Assembly: GCA_035548835.1 (NCBI GenBank)
Contig: DASZSB010000186.1
Span: forward strand, 1 to 15,777
Source of the DNA: FEN-1219 sp035548835
GTDB taxonomy: Bacteria; Pseudomonadota; Gammaproteobacteria; Steroidobacterales; Rariloculaceae
Direction of reading: 5' to 3'
Length of the DNA stretch: 15,777 nt
The translations under genes and the position numbers were made by a program. Shown here piece by piece: positions 8,382-15,777 of this stretch. Every line of letters starts with the position of its first letter. Position 1 is the first letter of the stretch. The notes beneath the pieces were generated by a model. The model worked only from the letters and a program-made list of their open reading frames with translations, did not search any database and was not told the DNA's origin.

Positions 8382-11300
8382 CTAGGTGTTTGCCGGTGCC
8401 TGCGCACCGGCCGCGCGGCGGCCGAGCAGCCGCCTGACCCGGCCCTCGAACCCGAGCACGTACGTGAACACCACGGGCACGATCAGCAGGCTCAGCGCCG
8501 TCGACGTCACGAGGCCGCCGATGACCGTGATGGCCATGGGCTGCCTGAAGCTCGCGTCGCCGCCGAAACCGAGCGCGAGCGGCAGCATGCCGGCGATCAT
8601 CGCGACCGTGGTCATCACGATCGGTCGCGCGCGCTTGTGGCAGGCGTCGAGCAGCGCCGCGTGCATCGCGAGCCCGTGCTCGCGCATGCCGACGAACGTG
8701 TACTCCACGAGCAGGATCGAGTTCTTCGTCACGATGCCCATGAGCATCACGATGCCGATCAGCGCGGGCAGGTCCAGGTTGCCGCCCGTCACGAGCAGCG
8801 CCACGAGCGAGCCGCCGATCGAGAGCGGCAGCGCCGACAGGATCGTCGCGGGCTGCAGGAAATCCTTGAACAGCAGCACGAGCACGCAGATCACGCAGAG
8901 AATCCCGGTGACCATCGCGAAGCCGAACCCGGCAAAGAGCTGCGCCATGAGCTCCACGTCGCCGAGCTCGAGAAACTGCACGCTCGAGGGCCGGCCCTGC
9001 ATCGACGGCAGCGCGCGTGCCGCGGCCAGCGCGTCGCCGAGCGGATAGCCCGCGAGGTCCGCGTTGATGGCCACGTAGCGCTTCCTGTCGTAGCGGTCGA
9101 TCTGCGTGGGGCCGCTCTGCACCGACACTTCCGCGATGCTCGCAAGCGGCACGGGCCCGTCGCGGCCCGGCACGCGCAGGTTCGCGAACGTGTCGAAGTC
9201 CGTGCGGTAGCGGTCGGCGAGCCGCACGCGGATGTCCACCTGGCGCGTGTCGAGATTCAGCTTCGGCAGCAGCTGGTCGAAGTCGCCGCTGGTCGCGATG
9301 CGTACCGTGCTGCCGACCACGGCCGTCGTCACGCCTCGCTCGGCCATGAGCTGCGCGTTCGGGCGAATCACGATCTCGGGGCGCTCGAGGCTCGCGGTCG
9401 AGACGATGTTGCCGAGGTAGCCCAAGCCCCGCAGCTCGCGCTCGAGCCCCTGCGCCGTCGACTTCAGCGCGGCGCTGTTCTCGCCCGTCAGCACGAGCTG
9501 CAGCTTCTCGCCGGGCGCGCCACCGGTGCCGAGGGAGAACCGCGCGCCGGCCACCTGCTCCAGGCGCTTGCGCACCATGTTCTCGATCACGAGCTGCTTC
9601 GGTCGCGTGCCGCGCTCCGTCAGCGACAGCGTCATCGCACCCTTGCGCACCTCGCCGGCCTGCGGCACGGCCGTGGCCGTCTGGATGCTCTCGCCGACCG
9701 TCGTGAACACGCTGCGGATGCCGGGCACGTCCGCGATCGCGCGGCGCGCAGCTTCCGCCACGGCCAGCGTGCCGTCGACCGTGCTGCCCGGCGGCAGCTC
9801 GATGCTGATGCGCGTGAAGCCGCGATCCTGCTGCGGGATGAAGCCGGCCGGCAGGAACTGTACGAGCAGCAGCGTGCCGAAGAAGAACGCGGCCGTCGTG
9901 CCGATGGCCGTCTTGCGGTTCGCGAGGCACCAGCCAACGAGCGCGAGATACGCGCGCATGATCGGGCCGTCCTCGTTGCTGACCTCGTGCGGGCGCAGGA
10001 AGTACGCGGCCATCATCGGCGTCAGCACGCGCGCGACGAGCAGGGAGACGAGCACGGCGTACACGGCCGTCCAGCCGAACTGCTTGAAGATGATGCCCGG
10101 AATGCCGCTCATGAGCGCCGTCGGCATGAACACGGCCACCAGCGTGGCCGTCGTCGCGATCACGGCGAGACCGATCTCGGTCACGGCTTCCGCGGCCGCT
10201 TCCTTCACGGACTTGCCCTGACGCAGGTGCCGCACGATGTTCTCGATCTCGACGATCGCGTCGTCGACCAGAATGCCCACGACGGCCGCCATCGCGAGCA
10301 GCGTGATGGTGTTCAGCGAGAAGCCCGAAAGGTACATCGCCGCGAACGCGGGCACGATCGACAGCGGCAGCGCCGCGGCCGAGACGAGCGTGGCGCGCCA
10401 GTCGCGCAGGAACCACCAGACGACGAGGATCGCGAGCACCGCGCCCTCGTACAGCATCTGCATGGAGCCTTCGTACTGCTCGTACGTGAAGTCGACGGTC
10501 GTCGCGACCTGCGTGATCGAGAGTCCCGGATGCGCCGCACGCAGCTTCTCGATCGCGGCCTGCACGGCCTTCGTGGTGCTCACGTCGTCGACGCCGCGCG
10601 CGCGCGTGACCTGGAAGCCGACCACGGGCTTGCCGTCGAGAAGAGCGGCCTGCGTGCGCTCGGCGAACCCGTCGGTCACCGTCGCGACCTGATCGAGCCG
10701 TACCGTGCGGCCGCTGCCGAGCGCGATGGGCAGCGCCGCGAGATCCTGTGCCGTGGCCACGGTGCCGACCGTGCGCACCGCCTGCTCCGCCGCGCCGAGC
10801 TGGCCGCGGCCGCCCGACTGCTCCTGCTGCGCGTTCTTCAGGGACTGCGAGAGCTCGGCCGCCGTGACGTTCAGCGCATTCAGCTGCACCGGGTCGACGT
10901 CGACACGGATCTCGCGCTGCACGCCGCCGACGCGCGTGAACTTGCCCACACCGCGCGCCGCGAGCACGGCCTTCGCGATCGTGTCGTCGACGAACCAGGA
11001 CAGCGCCTCTTCGTCCAGGCCGGGATTCGCGACCGCGAACGTCAGCATCGGCTCGGCCGCCACGTCGAGCGCGCTGACCTGCGGCGGCTGCAGGTCCACC
11101 GGCAGATCGGAGCGCACGCGGTCCACCGCGTCCTTGACCTCGATCAGCGCGTCGGACAGCGGCTTCTCGAGCTGGAACTCGACCGTCATGCGCACCTGGC
11201 CATCCAGGATCGTGGTCTGAATGTGGTTCAGCCGGGACAGCGTGGCGATCGAGTCCTCGACCTTGCGCGCGACCTCCGTCTCGAGCTGTGCCGGCGCGGC

Positions 11301-11459
11301 CCCGGGGAGCTGCAGTGTGACGATGATGTCCGGCAGCTGGATGTCGGGGAAATCCTGGATCGGCAGGGCACGAAAGCCCCAGATGCCCGCGAGCGTCAGC
11401 AGCACGAACAACACGATCGAGGGGATCGGGTTGCGTATGGACCAGGTGGCGAAGTTCAT
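8382..11459 (-). CDS. RND efflux transporter, inner-membrane permease subunit (HAE1/AcrB-like)
   Basis: Proton-driven trimeric pump that exports drugs or other hydrophobic compounds from the periplasm or inner membrane through an adaptor and an outer-membrane channel. It has 1025 residues, the usual size, and the usual layout of a first transmembrane helix, a porter domain, six helices, a second porter domain and five helices. It starts MNFATWSIRNP with the ALPIQDFPDI segment just after TM1. The proton-relay aspartates are present in GILVDDAIVEIENI (Asp399, Asp400), and the TM10 lysine in GIVTKNSILLVEY (Lys912). The specific family is uncertain, but nothing suggests the heavy-metal (HME) branch. 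The ATG overlaps the stop of the adaptor gene as ATGA, so the two are translationally coupled. No TolC-type channel gene is in the window. Confidence 0.97.
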   Translation of the reverse strand: MNFATWSIRNPIPSIVLFVLLTLAGIWGFRALPIQDFPDIQLPDIIVTLQLPGAAPAQLETEVARKVEDSIATLSRLNHIQTTILDGQVRMTVEFQLEKPLSDALIEVKDAVDRVRSDLPVDLQPPQVSALDVAAEPMLTFAVANPGLDEEALSWFVDDTIAKAVLAARGVGKFTRVGGVQREIRVDVDPVQLNALNVTAAELSQSLKNAQQEQSGGRGQLGAAEQAVRTVGTVATAQDLAALPIALGSGRTVRLDQVATVTDGFAERTQAALLDGKPVVGFQVTRARGVDDVSTTKAVQAAIEKLRAAHPGLSITQVATTVDFTYEQYEGSMQMLYEGAVLAILVVWWFLRDWRATLVSAAALPLSIVPAFAAMYLSGFSLNTITLLAMAAVVGILVDDAIVEIENIVRHLRQGKSVKEAAAEAVTEIGLAVIATTATLVAVFMPTALMSGIPGIIFKQFGWTAVYAVLVSLLVARVLTPMMAAYFLRPHEVSNEDGPIMRAYLALVGWCLANRKTAIGTTAAFFFGTLLLVQFLPAGFIPQQDRGFTRISIELPPGSTVDGTLAVAEAARRAIADVPGIRSVFTTVGESIQTATAVPQAGEVRKGAMTLSLTERGTRPKQLVIENMVRKRLEQVAGARFSLGTGGAPGEKLQLVLTGENSAALKSTAQGLERELRGLGYLGNIVSTASLERPEIVIRPNAQLMAERGVTTAVVGSTVRIATSGDFDQLLPKLNLDTRQVDIRVRLADRYRTDFDTFANLRVPGRDGPVPLASIAEVSVQSGPTQIDRYDRKRYVAINADLAGYPLGDALAAARALPSMQGRPSSVQFLELGDVELMAQLFAGFGFAMVTGILCVICVLVLLFKDFLQPATILSALPLSIGGSLVALLVTGGNLDLPALIGIVMLMGIVTKNSILLVEYTFVGMREHGLAMHAALLDACHKRARPIVMTTVAMIAGMLPLALGFGGDASFRQPMAITVIGGLVTSTALSLLIVPVVFTYVLGFEGRVRRLLGRRAAGAQAPANT

Positions 11460-12586
11460 GGCACGACGCGCACGATGTCGCCGTCGTTCAGGAAGCCCGC
11501 GCCCTGCTGCACGACACGCGCACCGGGCGCAAGGCCCTCGCGAATCTCGACCGCGTCGCCCATGCGCCGGCCGGTCTGCACCGGTTGCGCGACGACGCGC
11601 GTGCTGGCGCTCTGGTCCGGCAGCACGAACACGTAGTTGCGGCCGTCGCGGATCACGATGCTCGTGGCCGGCACGACCAGCGCCTCGGTCTTCGCGAGCA
11701 GCAGCGTGCCCTCGGCGTACATGCCGGCCCGCGCGCTGCCGCCGCCCGGCACGTCCGCATACACGGTCGCGAGGCGCGACGTCGAATTCATGGACGGTGC
11801 GAGCTGGCGCACGCGCGCCGTCGCCCGCTCGCCGTTCGGCAGCGCGAGCTCCACGTCGCTGCCGATGGCCACGCGCGCCAGCTGCTGCGCCGTGAGCTCG
11901 CCGCGCCACTCGAGACGCCCCTGGCGGATCAGGCGGAACAGCTCCTGCCCCACCGACGCCACGGCGCCGAGCGTCGCGCTGCGCGCGCTGACCACGCCGG
12001 CGTCCGGCGCCACGATGTCGGTGTATTTGAGCTGCAGCCGCTTGCTCGCGAGCCGGGCCTGCGCGGCCGCGAGCTGGGCGCGCGCCACGTCGGCCTGCGT
12101 GAGCATGCGCGTCACGTCCTGCCCCGACATCAGGTTGCGTTCCTTGAGCGCCATGGCCCGCTCGCGATTGGCCTCCGCCTCGGCCAGCGAGGCCTCGGCC
12201 TGCTGCACGGCGGCCGCGAGCTCGGCCTCCTCGGCGCGCAGCGTGGCGGTATCGAACCGCGCGAGCACCTGGCCCGCGCGCACGCTGTCGCCGACCTCGG
12301 CCAGCACCTCGACCACGCGCTGCCCGCCGACCTGCGCGCTGACGACGGCCTCCTGCCACGGCTCGATCGCGCCCGTCGCGCGCACCGTGTCGGGCCACAT
12401 CTCCTGGCGCGTGGCCACGCCGGTGACCGTCATCGCGGGAGTCGCCGCGTTCTGGGCGTGCAGCGGCAACGCAACCGACAACATGACAGCCGCGGCGAGC
12501 CAGATACCGGTCAGGTGCATGGGCAGCGCCCGCCTCGCGCGTGACACCGCCTTCGGCGCAATTGAGGATTTGGGTTCGTAATCCAT
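11456..12586 (-). CDS. RND efflux periplasmic adaptor (membrane fusion protein, HlyD/AcrA family)
   Basis: Adaptor that links the RND pump to an outer-membrane channel. From the ATG at 12586 (376 residues) it shows a signal peptide (hydrophobic stretch about 26-41, cleavage after LHA before Gln45), then the first lipoyl half-motif (about 76-112, with VGDSVRAGQVLARFD). A helical hairpin rich in Ala and Glu follows (about 113-185), then the second lipoyl half (about 186-215, TDIVAPDAGVVS), and beta-barrel and membrane-proximal domains to the end (VVPATSIVIRDGRNYVFV, about 304-321). The ATG at 12586 gives an unusually long N-region. An in-frame ATG at 12520 (residue 23) gives a standard signal peptide and may be the real start. 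It is the first gene of the minus-strand operon and divergent from the TonB-dependent receptor, and its stop overlaps the pump start by 4 bases. Confidence 0.95.
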   Translation of the reverse strand: MDYEPKSSIAPKAVSRARRALPMHLTGIWLAAAVMLSVALPLHAQNAATPAMTVTGVATRQEMWPDTVRATGAIEPWQEAVVSAQVGGQRVVEVLAEVGDSVRAGQVLARFDTATLRAEEAELAAAVQQAEASLAEAEANRERAMALKERNLMSGQDVTRMLTQADVARAQLAAAQARLASKRLQLKYTDIVAPDAGVVSARSATLGAVASVGQELFRLIRQGRLEWRGELTAQQLARVAIGSDVELALPNGERATARVRQLAPSMNSTSRLATVYADVPGGGSARAGMYAEGTLLLAKTEALVVPATSIVIRDGRNYVFVLPDQSASTRVVAQPVQTGRRMGDAVEIREGLAPGARVVQQGAGFLNDGDIVRVVP

Positions 12587-12654
12587 TACCTACCGTCTCG
12601 GACGCAAACAGTTCTCAGCGCTGGCGAACTACGCATCTCCCCACGGAAAAGATG

Positions 12655-12686
12655 TTGCCTGAAAAACGCGACGCGCGGTGTATGAT
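12655..12686 (+). promoter_or_regulatory. Candidate sigma-70 promoter for the TonB-dependent receptor gene
   Basis: A TATGAT box at 12681-12686 matches the -10 consensus in five of six positions. Upstream, CTGAAA at 12659-12664 gives a weak -35 at 16-base spacing; TTGCCT at 12655-12660 would be spaced 20 bases, which is long. It lies about 100 bases before the receptor start, so it would give a leader of roughly 90 bases. Inferred from sequence only. Confidence 0.35.
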
Positions 12687-12702
12687 CCCTGCAAACGACC
12701 TG

Positions 12703-12729
12703 GCTGCGCGCACCAGGGAGTCGCGCAGC
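12703..12729 (+). repeat. 8-bp hairpin in the receptor 5' leader
   Basis: GCTGCGCG (12703-12710) and CGCGCAGC (12722-12729) are perfect inverted repeats around an 11-base loop. The loop and left flank can also form a competing 5-bp hairpin (CCTGG at 12699-12703 with CCAGG at 12713-12717). It sits between the candidate promoter and the receptor start codon. No known riboswitch or operator is recognised. Confidence 0.5.
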
Positions 12730-12773
12730 TTGGTTGGGGGGAAGCATCGCGATCACGTAACAGCACTTTGTTT

Positions 12774-12779
12774 GGGGGG
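12774..12779 (+). promoter_or_regulatory. G-run ribosome binding site of the TonB-dependent receptor gene
   Basis: A run of six G lies 4 bases before the ATG at 12784, in the place of a Shine-Dalgarno sequence. A second six-G run in a similar T-rich context lies 38 bases upstream (12736-12741). The position supports the ATG at 12784 over earlier in-frame ATGs at 12652 and 12682. Confidence 0.55.
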
Positions 12780-12783
12780 TGTC

Positions 12784-15711
12784 ATGCGGATTCTCGCACG
12801 CGTTCTGTTGCCATGCCTTGCCGTTGCCGTGAGCTCCACGGCCTTCGGCCAGAATCAAAACGAATCACAGACTAAAGAGGAGATCATCGTCACCGGCTCG
12901 CGTATCGGCCGGAGCGGGTTCGATTCCGCGCAGCCGCTGTCGGTCGTGGATCAGACGCAGATCGAGAACCTCGGCATCGTGAACGTCGGCGACGTCCTGC
13001 GCACGCTGCCGCAGAACACCCCGTTCTTCACCGACACGAACGTCGGCATCGGCAACTTCAACGTCGGCTCGCAGCTCGCGAATCTGCGGGGCTTGAACCC
13101 GTACTTCGGGACGCGAACGCTGACCCTGGTCGATACCAAACGCGTCGTGCCCAACACCGAGGGCGGCGCCGTCGATCTCGTGCTGATCCCCTCCATGCTC
13201 GTCGGGCGCACCGAAGTCGTCACCGGCGGCGCCTCGGCCGCTTACGGCTCGGACGCCATCGCGGGCGTCGTCAACGTGATGCTGAATACGAAGCTCGAAG
13301 GGCTCAAAGCGCAGGTCGACTACGGCCAGACGGGCGAGGGCGACGGCACCGATCGGCACGTCTCGGTCGCATGGGGCCACGGGTTCATGGACGACAAGGT
13401 CCACCTGCTGCTCGGCGTCGAGTCCCAGCACCAGGATCCGATCGGACAATGCTCGAAAGTTCGCGACTGGTGCCGGGAATCCTGGATGGTCGGCACGAAC
13501 GCGGCCTTTGCGAGCGGCAACGGCTACCCGAACTTCGTCGTGGGGCCCAATGCGAAGTACTCGACCTCTGAGAACGGTCTGATCGCGCCCTGCCTCGTCG
13601 CCGGATGCGCCACGCGAGGAGCTTTCCAGACCCTGAATGCCGCCGGCACGGCGCTGTCTGCGTTCGATCCCGGCCGGTTCCCCGGCGGTTTCGCCGCCCG
13701 CGAAGGCGGCGACGGCACGGTGCTCGCGTATGACGTCTCGAACCTTCGTCCCGACGAGAAGCACACCTCGGCCCTCGGCCACGTCGACATCAAGCTGGCG
13801 GACTCGCTGAAACTTTCGTTCGATCTCGCGAGCGCGAGCAGCGACTCGGAGAACTTCCCGGCGAATGGCGGCCTCGGACCTTTCGGCGGCGGCGTGTTCA
13901 TCAAGCCGGACAATGCGTATCTGACGCCGGCGCTCCAGGCGGCGCTGCCGTTCGGCGGCTATATGAACCGCGTCTTCGCGCCCGACGTCTTCTCGGCGCG
14001 CAACACGACGAGTGCCAACACCGACCGCTTCGTCACGAGCCTGAGCGGACAGTTCAAGGGCAGCTGGAGCTGGGACGGGTACTACGAGCACGGCACGAGC
14101 ACGTATCACCAGCAACTCATCCACAACGCCGACAGCAGCATCCTGGGTATCCCGAACCAATACAGCTTCTTCGCCTGGGCCACCGACGCGGTGCACTCGA
14201 ATCCGGCGGATCCCACGAGCCAAATCGTCTGCCGCGCGACGATCGTCGGCGATCCGGCGTACAACCCGCGCGCGGCCGGCTGCGTGCCCATGAATTTCTT
14301 CGGTGTCGGCAACACGAGCCAGGCCGCGATCGACTACGTGTGGCGAACGCTCAAGGAAGATTCGAAGTACACGCAGAACGTGTTCGGCGTGAATTTCCGC
14401 GGCGACCTCGCCAAAGGTTTCGGCGCCGGCCCGATCTCGGGCGCGTTCGGCGCCGAGTTCCGCAGCGACAAGTCCGACGTGACGCACGACATGGCGAACC
14501 AGCCCTGGTACTCGAGCTACTTGCTGAACTGGGGCTATGACCGCGGCGGCACGATCGACGTGGGCGAGTACTACGGCGAGGTCGGGATCCCGTTCTCGAA
14601 GAAGGTCAACACCGACTTCTCGATACGCCAAACCCACAATACGGCCCAGAGCATCGCGGCGGGCAGCGACAAGAAGACGCACGACTTCGATAGCTGGAAG
14701 GCTGCCTTGACCTACGACGCGACCAGCGTAGTCCGCTTGCGGGCGACGCTGTCGCGCGACGTTCGCGGCGCCGGGTTCCGCGAGCTGTTCCTGCCGCGGG
14801 TCTCGACGCCGGGCACGCCGGGCGGCTTCCCGAACGGCATCAACAATCCATGGAACGGCAACGCTCTTGAAGCGTATACCAGCATCACGGGCGGCAATCC
14901 CAATCTGAAGCCCGAGGTGGCGGACGAGTCGGCTCTGGGCGTCGTGCTCTCCTTCGAGCGCCTGCGGTTCTCGGCCGACTGGTACAAGATCGCCCTCAAC
15001 AGTGCGATCGCGGGCGCGCCCACGCCGCAGAGCGTCGTCGACGCATGCTTCCGCGGGGCTACCCTCGCGTGCGACTCCGTGGTCCGCACCGGCAGCGGCG
15101 CTTCGACCGACATCATCTCGGTCGAAAGCGGCTCGATCAACCTCGCGTCGTACCTGACGCGCGGCATCGACTTCGAGACCAACTACAACGTGCCGCTGAA
15201 GAAGGGCGACAGCCTGAACCTGCGAATCCTGTCGAGCTATCTCTACGACATGATCATCGACACGGGCCTCGGTGGCACGCCGATCAACTATCGCAACCAG
15301 AGCGGTCCGGTCGGCGCGTTCGGTGGCTTCAACTCGTCGCCGGAGTGGCAGCTGACGGCGTGGGTGACGTACTCGCACGCGCGTTTCACGAACACGCTCG
15401 AGACGAAGTACATCGGCGCGGGCATCCTGAACGCGCTGTACTTCGACAGCCCGATCGGGTCCGCGACGAACACGCAGCTCAATTCGGTCAGCGACAACAC
15501 CGTCGACAGCCGGATCTATCTGTCGTGGTCGGGGTCGTACGATTTCCGTCCGCAGAGCTCCAAGAGCCAGCTGCAGCTCTTCTGGTCGATCAACAACCTG
15601 CTGGATAAGGCTCCGCCAGTTGCCCCTGGCGGCAATGCCTTCCCGACCAATCCCGTGTTCTTCGACACGATCGGGCGGCGGATCCGCGCCGGCATTCGCC
15701 TGAACTTCTAG
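12784..15711 (+). CDS. TonB-dependent outer-membrane receptor
   Basis: Gated outer-membrane beta-barrel for energy-dependent uptake of a bulky ligand, powered by TonB/ExbBD. It is complete at 975 residues. Residues 1-22 are a signal peptide (AFG before Gln23). The TonB box EEIIVTGSRI is at 32-41. The plug domain (about 44-168) holds LANLRGLNP (98-106) and the typical plug-end motif GGASAAYGSDAIAGVVNV (148-165). The remainder is the barrel, which ends with a terminal Phe (IRAGIRLNF), as barrel proteins inserted by the BAM complex do. The LRGLNPYFGTRTLTLVD and SAAYGSDAIAGVVN style is common in the large receptor families of Xanthomonadales, Sphingomonadales and Steroidobacteraceae. The substrate is unknown; siderophores, saccharides and other organics are all possible. 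There is no N-terminal signalling (STN) domain, so no direct sigma/anti-sigma partner is implied. It is transcribed divergently from the efflux operon. Confidence 0.96.
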   Translation: MRILARVLLPCLAVAVSSTAFGQNQNESQTKEEIIVTGSRIGRSGFDSAQPLSVVDQTQIENLGIVNVGDVLRTLPQNTPFFTDTNVGIGNFNVGSQLANLRGLNPYFGTRTLTLVDTKRVVPNTEGGAVDLVLIPSMLVGRTEVVTGGASAAYGSDAIAGVVNVMLNTKLEGLKAQVDYGQTGEGDGTDRHVSVAWGHGFMDDKVHLLLGVESQHQDPIGQCSKVRDWCRESWMVGTNAAFASGNGYPNFVVGPNAKYSTSENGLIAPCLVAGCATRGAFQTLNAAGTALSAFDPGRFPGGFAAREGGDGTVLAYDVSNLRPDEKHTSALGHVDIKLADSLKLSFDLASASSDSENFPANGGLGPFGGGVFIKPDNAYLTPALQAALPFGGYMNRVFAPDVFSARNTTSANTDRFVTSLSGQFKGSWSWDGYYEHGTSTYHQQLIHNADSSILGIPNQYSFFAWATDAVHSNPADPTSQIVCRATIVGDPAYNPRAAGCVPMNFFGVGNTSQAAIDYVWRTLKEDSKYTQNVFGVNFRGDLAKGFGAGPISGAFGAEFRSDKSDVTHDMANQPWYSSYLLNWGYDRGGTIDVGEYYGEVGIPFSKKVNTDFSIRQTHNTAQSIAAGSDKKTHDFDSWKAALTYDATSVVRLRATLSRDVRGAGFRELFLPRVSTPGTPGGFPNGINNPWNGNALEAYTSITGGNPNLKPEVADESALGVVLSFERLRFSADWYKIALNSAIAGAPTPQSVVDACFRGATLACDSVVRTGSGASTDIISVESGSINLASYLTRGIDFETNYNVPLKKGDSLNLRILSSYLYDMIIDTGLGGTPINYRNQSGPVGAFGGFNSSPEWQLTAWVTYSHARFTNTLETKYIGAGILNALYFDSPIGSATNTQLNSVSDNTVDSRIYLSWSGSYDFRPQSSKSQLQLFWSINNLLDKAPPVAPGGNAFPTNPVFFDTIGRRIRAGIRLNF

Positions 15712-15777
15712 GGCTGCAAGGTAAGCGAGACGCGGACGACATTCTCGGTCGTCCGCGTCTCCTTGAACCCGAGCGAC
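15708..15777 (-). CDS. Possible C-terminal end of a convergent gene entering from the right edge
   Basis: On the minus strand one frame is open from the right edge to a TAG at 15710-15708, giving 22 residues that end RTTENVVRVSLTLQP. Twenty of its 22 codons end in G or C, as in the confirmed genes here, and the alternating hydrophobic end looks like a beta strand. The stop would overlap the receptor stop by 4 bases. This is far too short to name, and the same bases form a perfect inverted repeat that may explain the pattern. Confidence 0.3.
   Translation of the reverse strand, partial: SLGFKETRTTENVVRVSLTLQP
15727..15761. repeat. Perfect 14-bp inverted repeat after the TonB-dependent receptor gene
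   Basis: GAGACGCGGACGAC (15727-15740) and GTCGTCCGCGTCTC (15748-15761) are exact inverted repeats around a 7-base loop, starting 16 bases after the receptor stop. The place and stem strength suit a transcription terminator, possibly bidirectional. There is no T-run after the stem on either strand inside the window, so it is not a standard intrinsic terminator. Confidence 0.6.

Noticed and set aside
8329..10416. Extension of the dehydrogenase frame upstream into the RND gene
   Set aside because: The upstream part is an out-of-frame reading of the RND pump gene. The GTG at 8328 with GGGGAG before it and a signal peptide after it is a better start.
8637..11636. 999-codon plus-strand open frame opposite the RND pump
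   Set aside because: Antisense shadow of a clearly recognised transporter; the product is His/Arg/Glu-rich with no domain pattern.
12865..15378. 837-codon minus-strand open frame opposite the TonB-dependent receptor
   Set aside because: Shadow frame; the plus strand has the TonB box, plug motif and barrel C-terminus, and the minus product is low-complexity.

Overview
The window is GC-rich chromosomal DNA, with coding frames that mostly end codons in G or C. It looks like a Gram-negative proteobacterium: it has a long outer-membrane TonB-dependent receptor with a signal peptide, an RND efflux pump with its periplasmic adaptor, a DUF3617 protein and an Lhr-type helicase. The receptor style and the gene set suggest a gammaproteobacterium of the Steroidobacteraceae/Xanthomonadales kind. 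That placement is inference from gene content, not a tested assignment. I saw no mobile element, CRISPR array, rRNA or tRNA.

Left part (1-3088, minus strand): the first two thirds of a large Lhr-type ATP-dependent helicase, which runs off the left edge. A 186-base gap separates it from a plus-strand run of three genes (3275-6720). These are an exported cysteine-rich DUF3617 protein, a compact D-Ala-D-Ala carboxypeptidase of peptidase family S11, and a multi-pass membrane protein resembling TMTC-type GT-C glycosyltransferases. The last two overlap by 4 bases (GTGA) and are probably translationally coupled. The run may be an envelope-related operon. A small orphan protein that looks like a minimal flagellar rod/hook protein follows at 6930-7166.

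Middle (7171-12586, minus strand): a three-gene operon read right to left. It encodes a periplasmic adaptor (MFP), an inner-membrane RND pump that overlaps it by 4 bases (ATGA), and, 53 bases further on, a D-2-hydroxyacid dehydrogenase that carries an apparent signal peptide. No outer-membrane channel gene is in the window, so the pump presumably uses one encoded elsewhere.

Right part (12587-15777): a 197-base divergent intergenic region holds a candidate promoter, an 8-bp hairpin and two hexa-G runs, and leads into a complete TonB-dependent receptor (12784-15711). Just past its stop there is a perfect 14-bp inverted repeat. The same bases also read on the minus strand as a plausible C-terminus of a convergent gene that enters from the right edge.

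Most of the window is ordinary housekeeping and envelope content. The points most worth checking are the exported dehydrogenase in the efflux operon, the carboxypeptidase/TMTC-like pair, the mini flagellar-rod-like protein, and the leader of the receptor gene.
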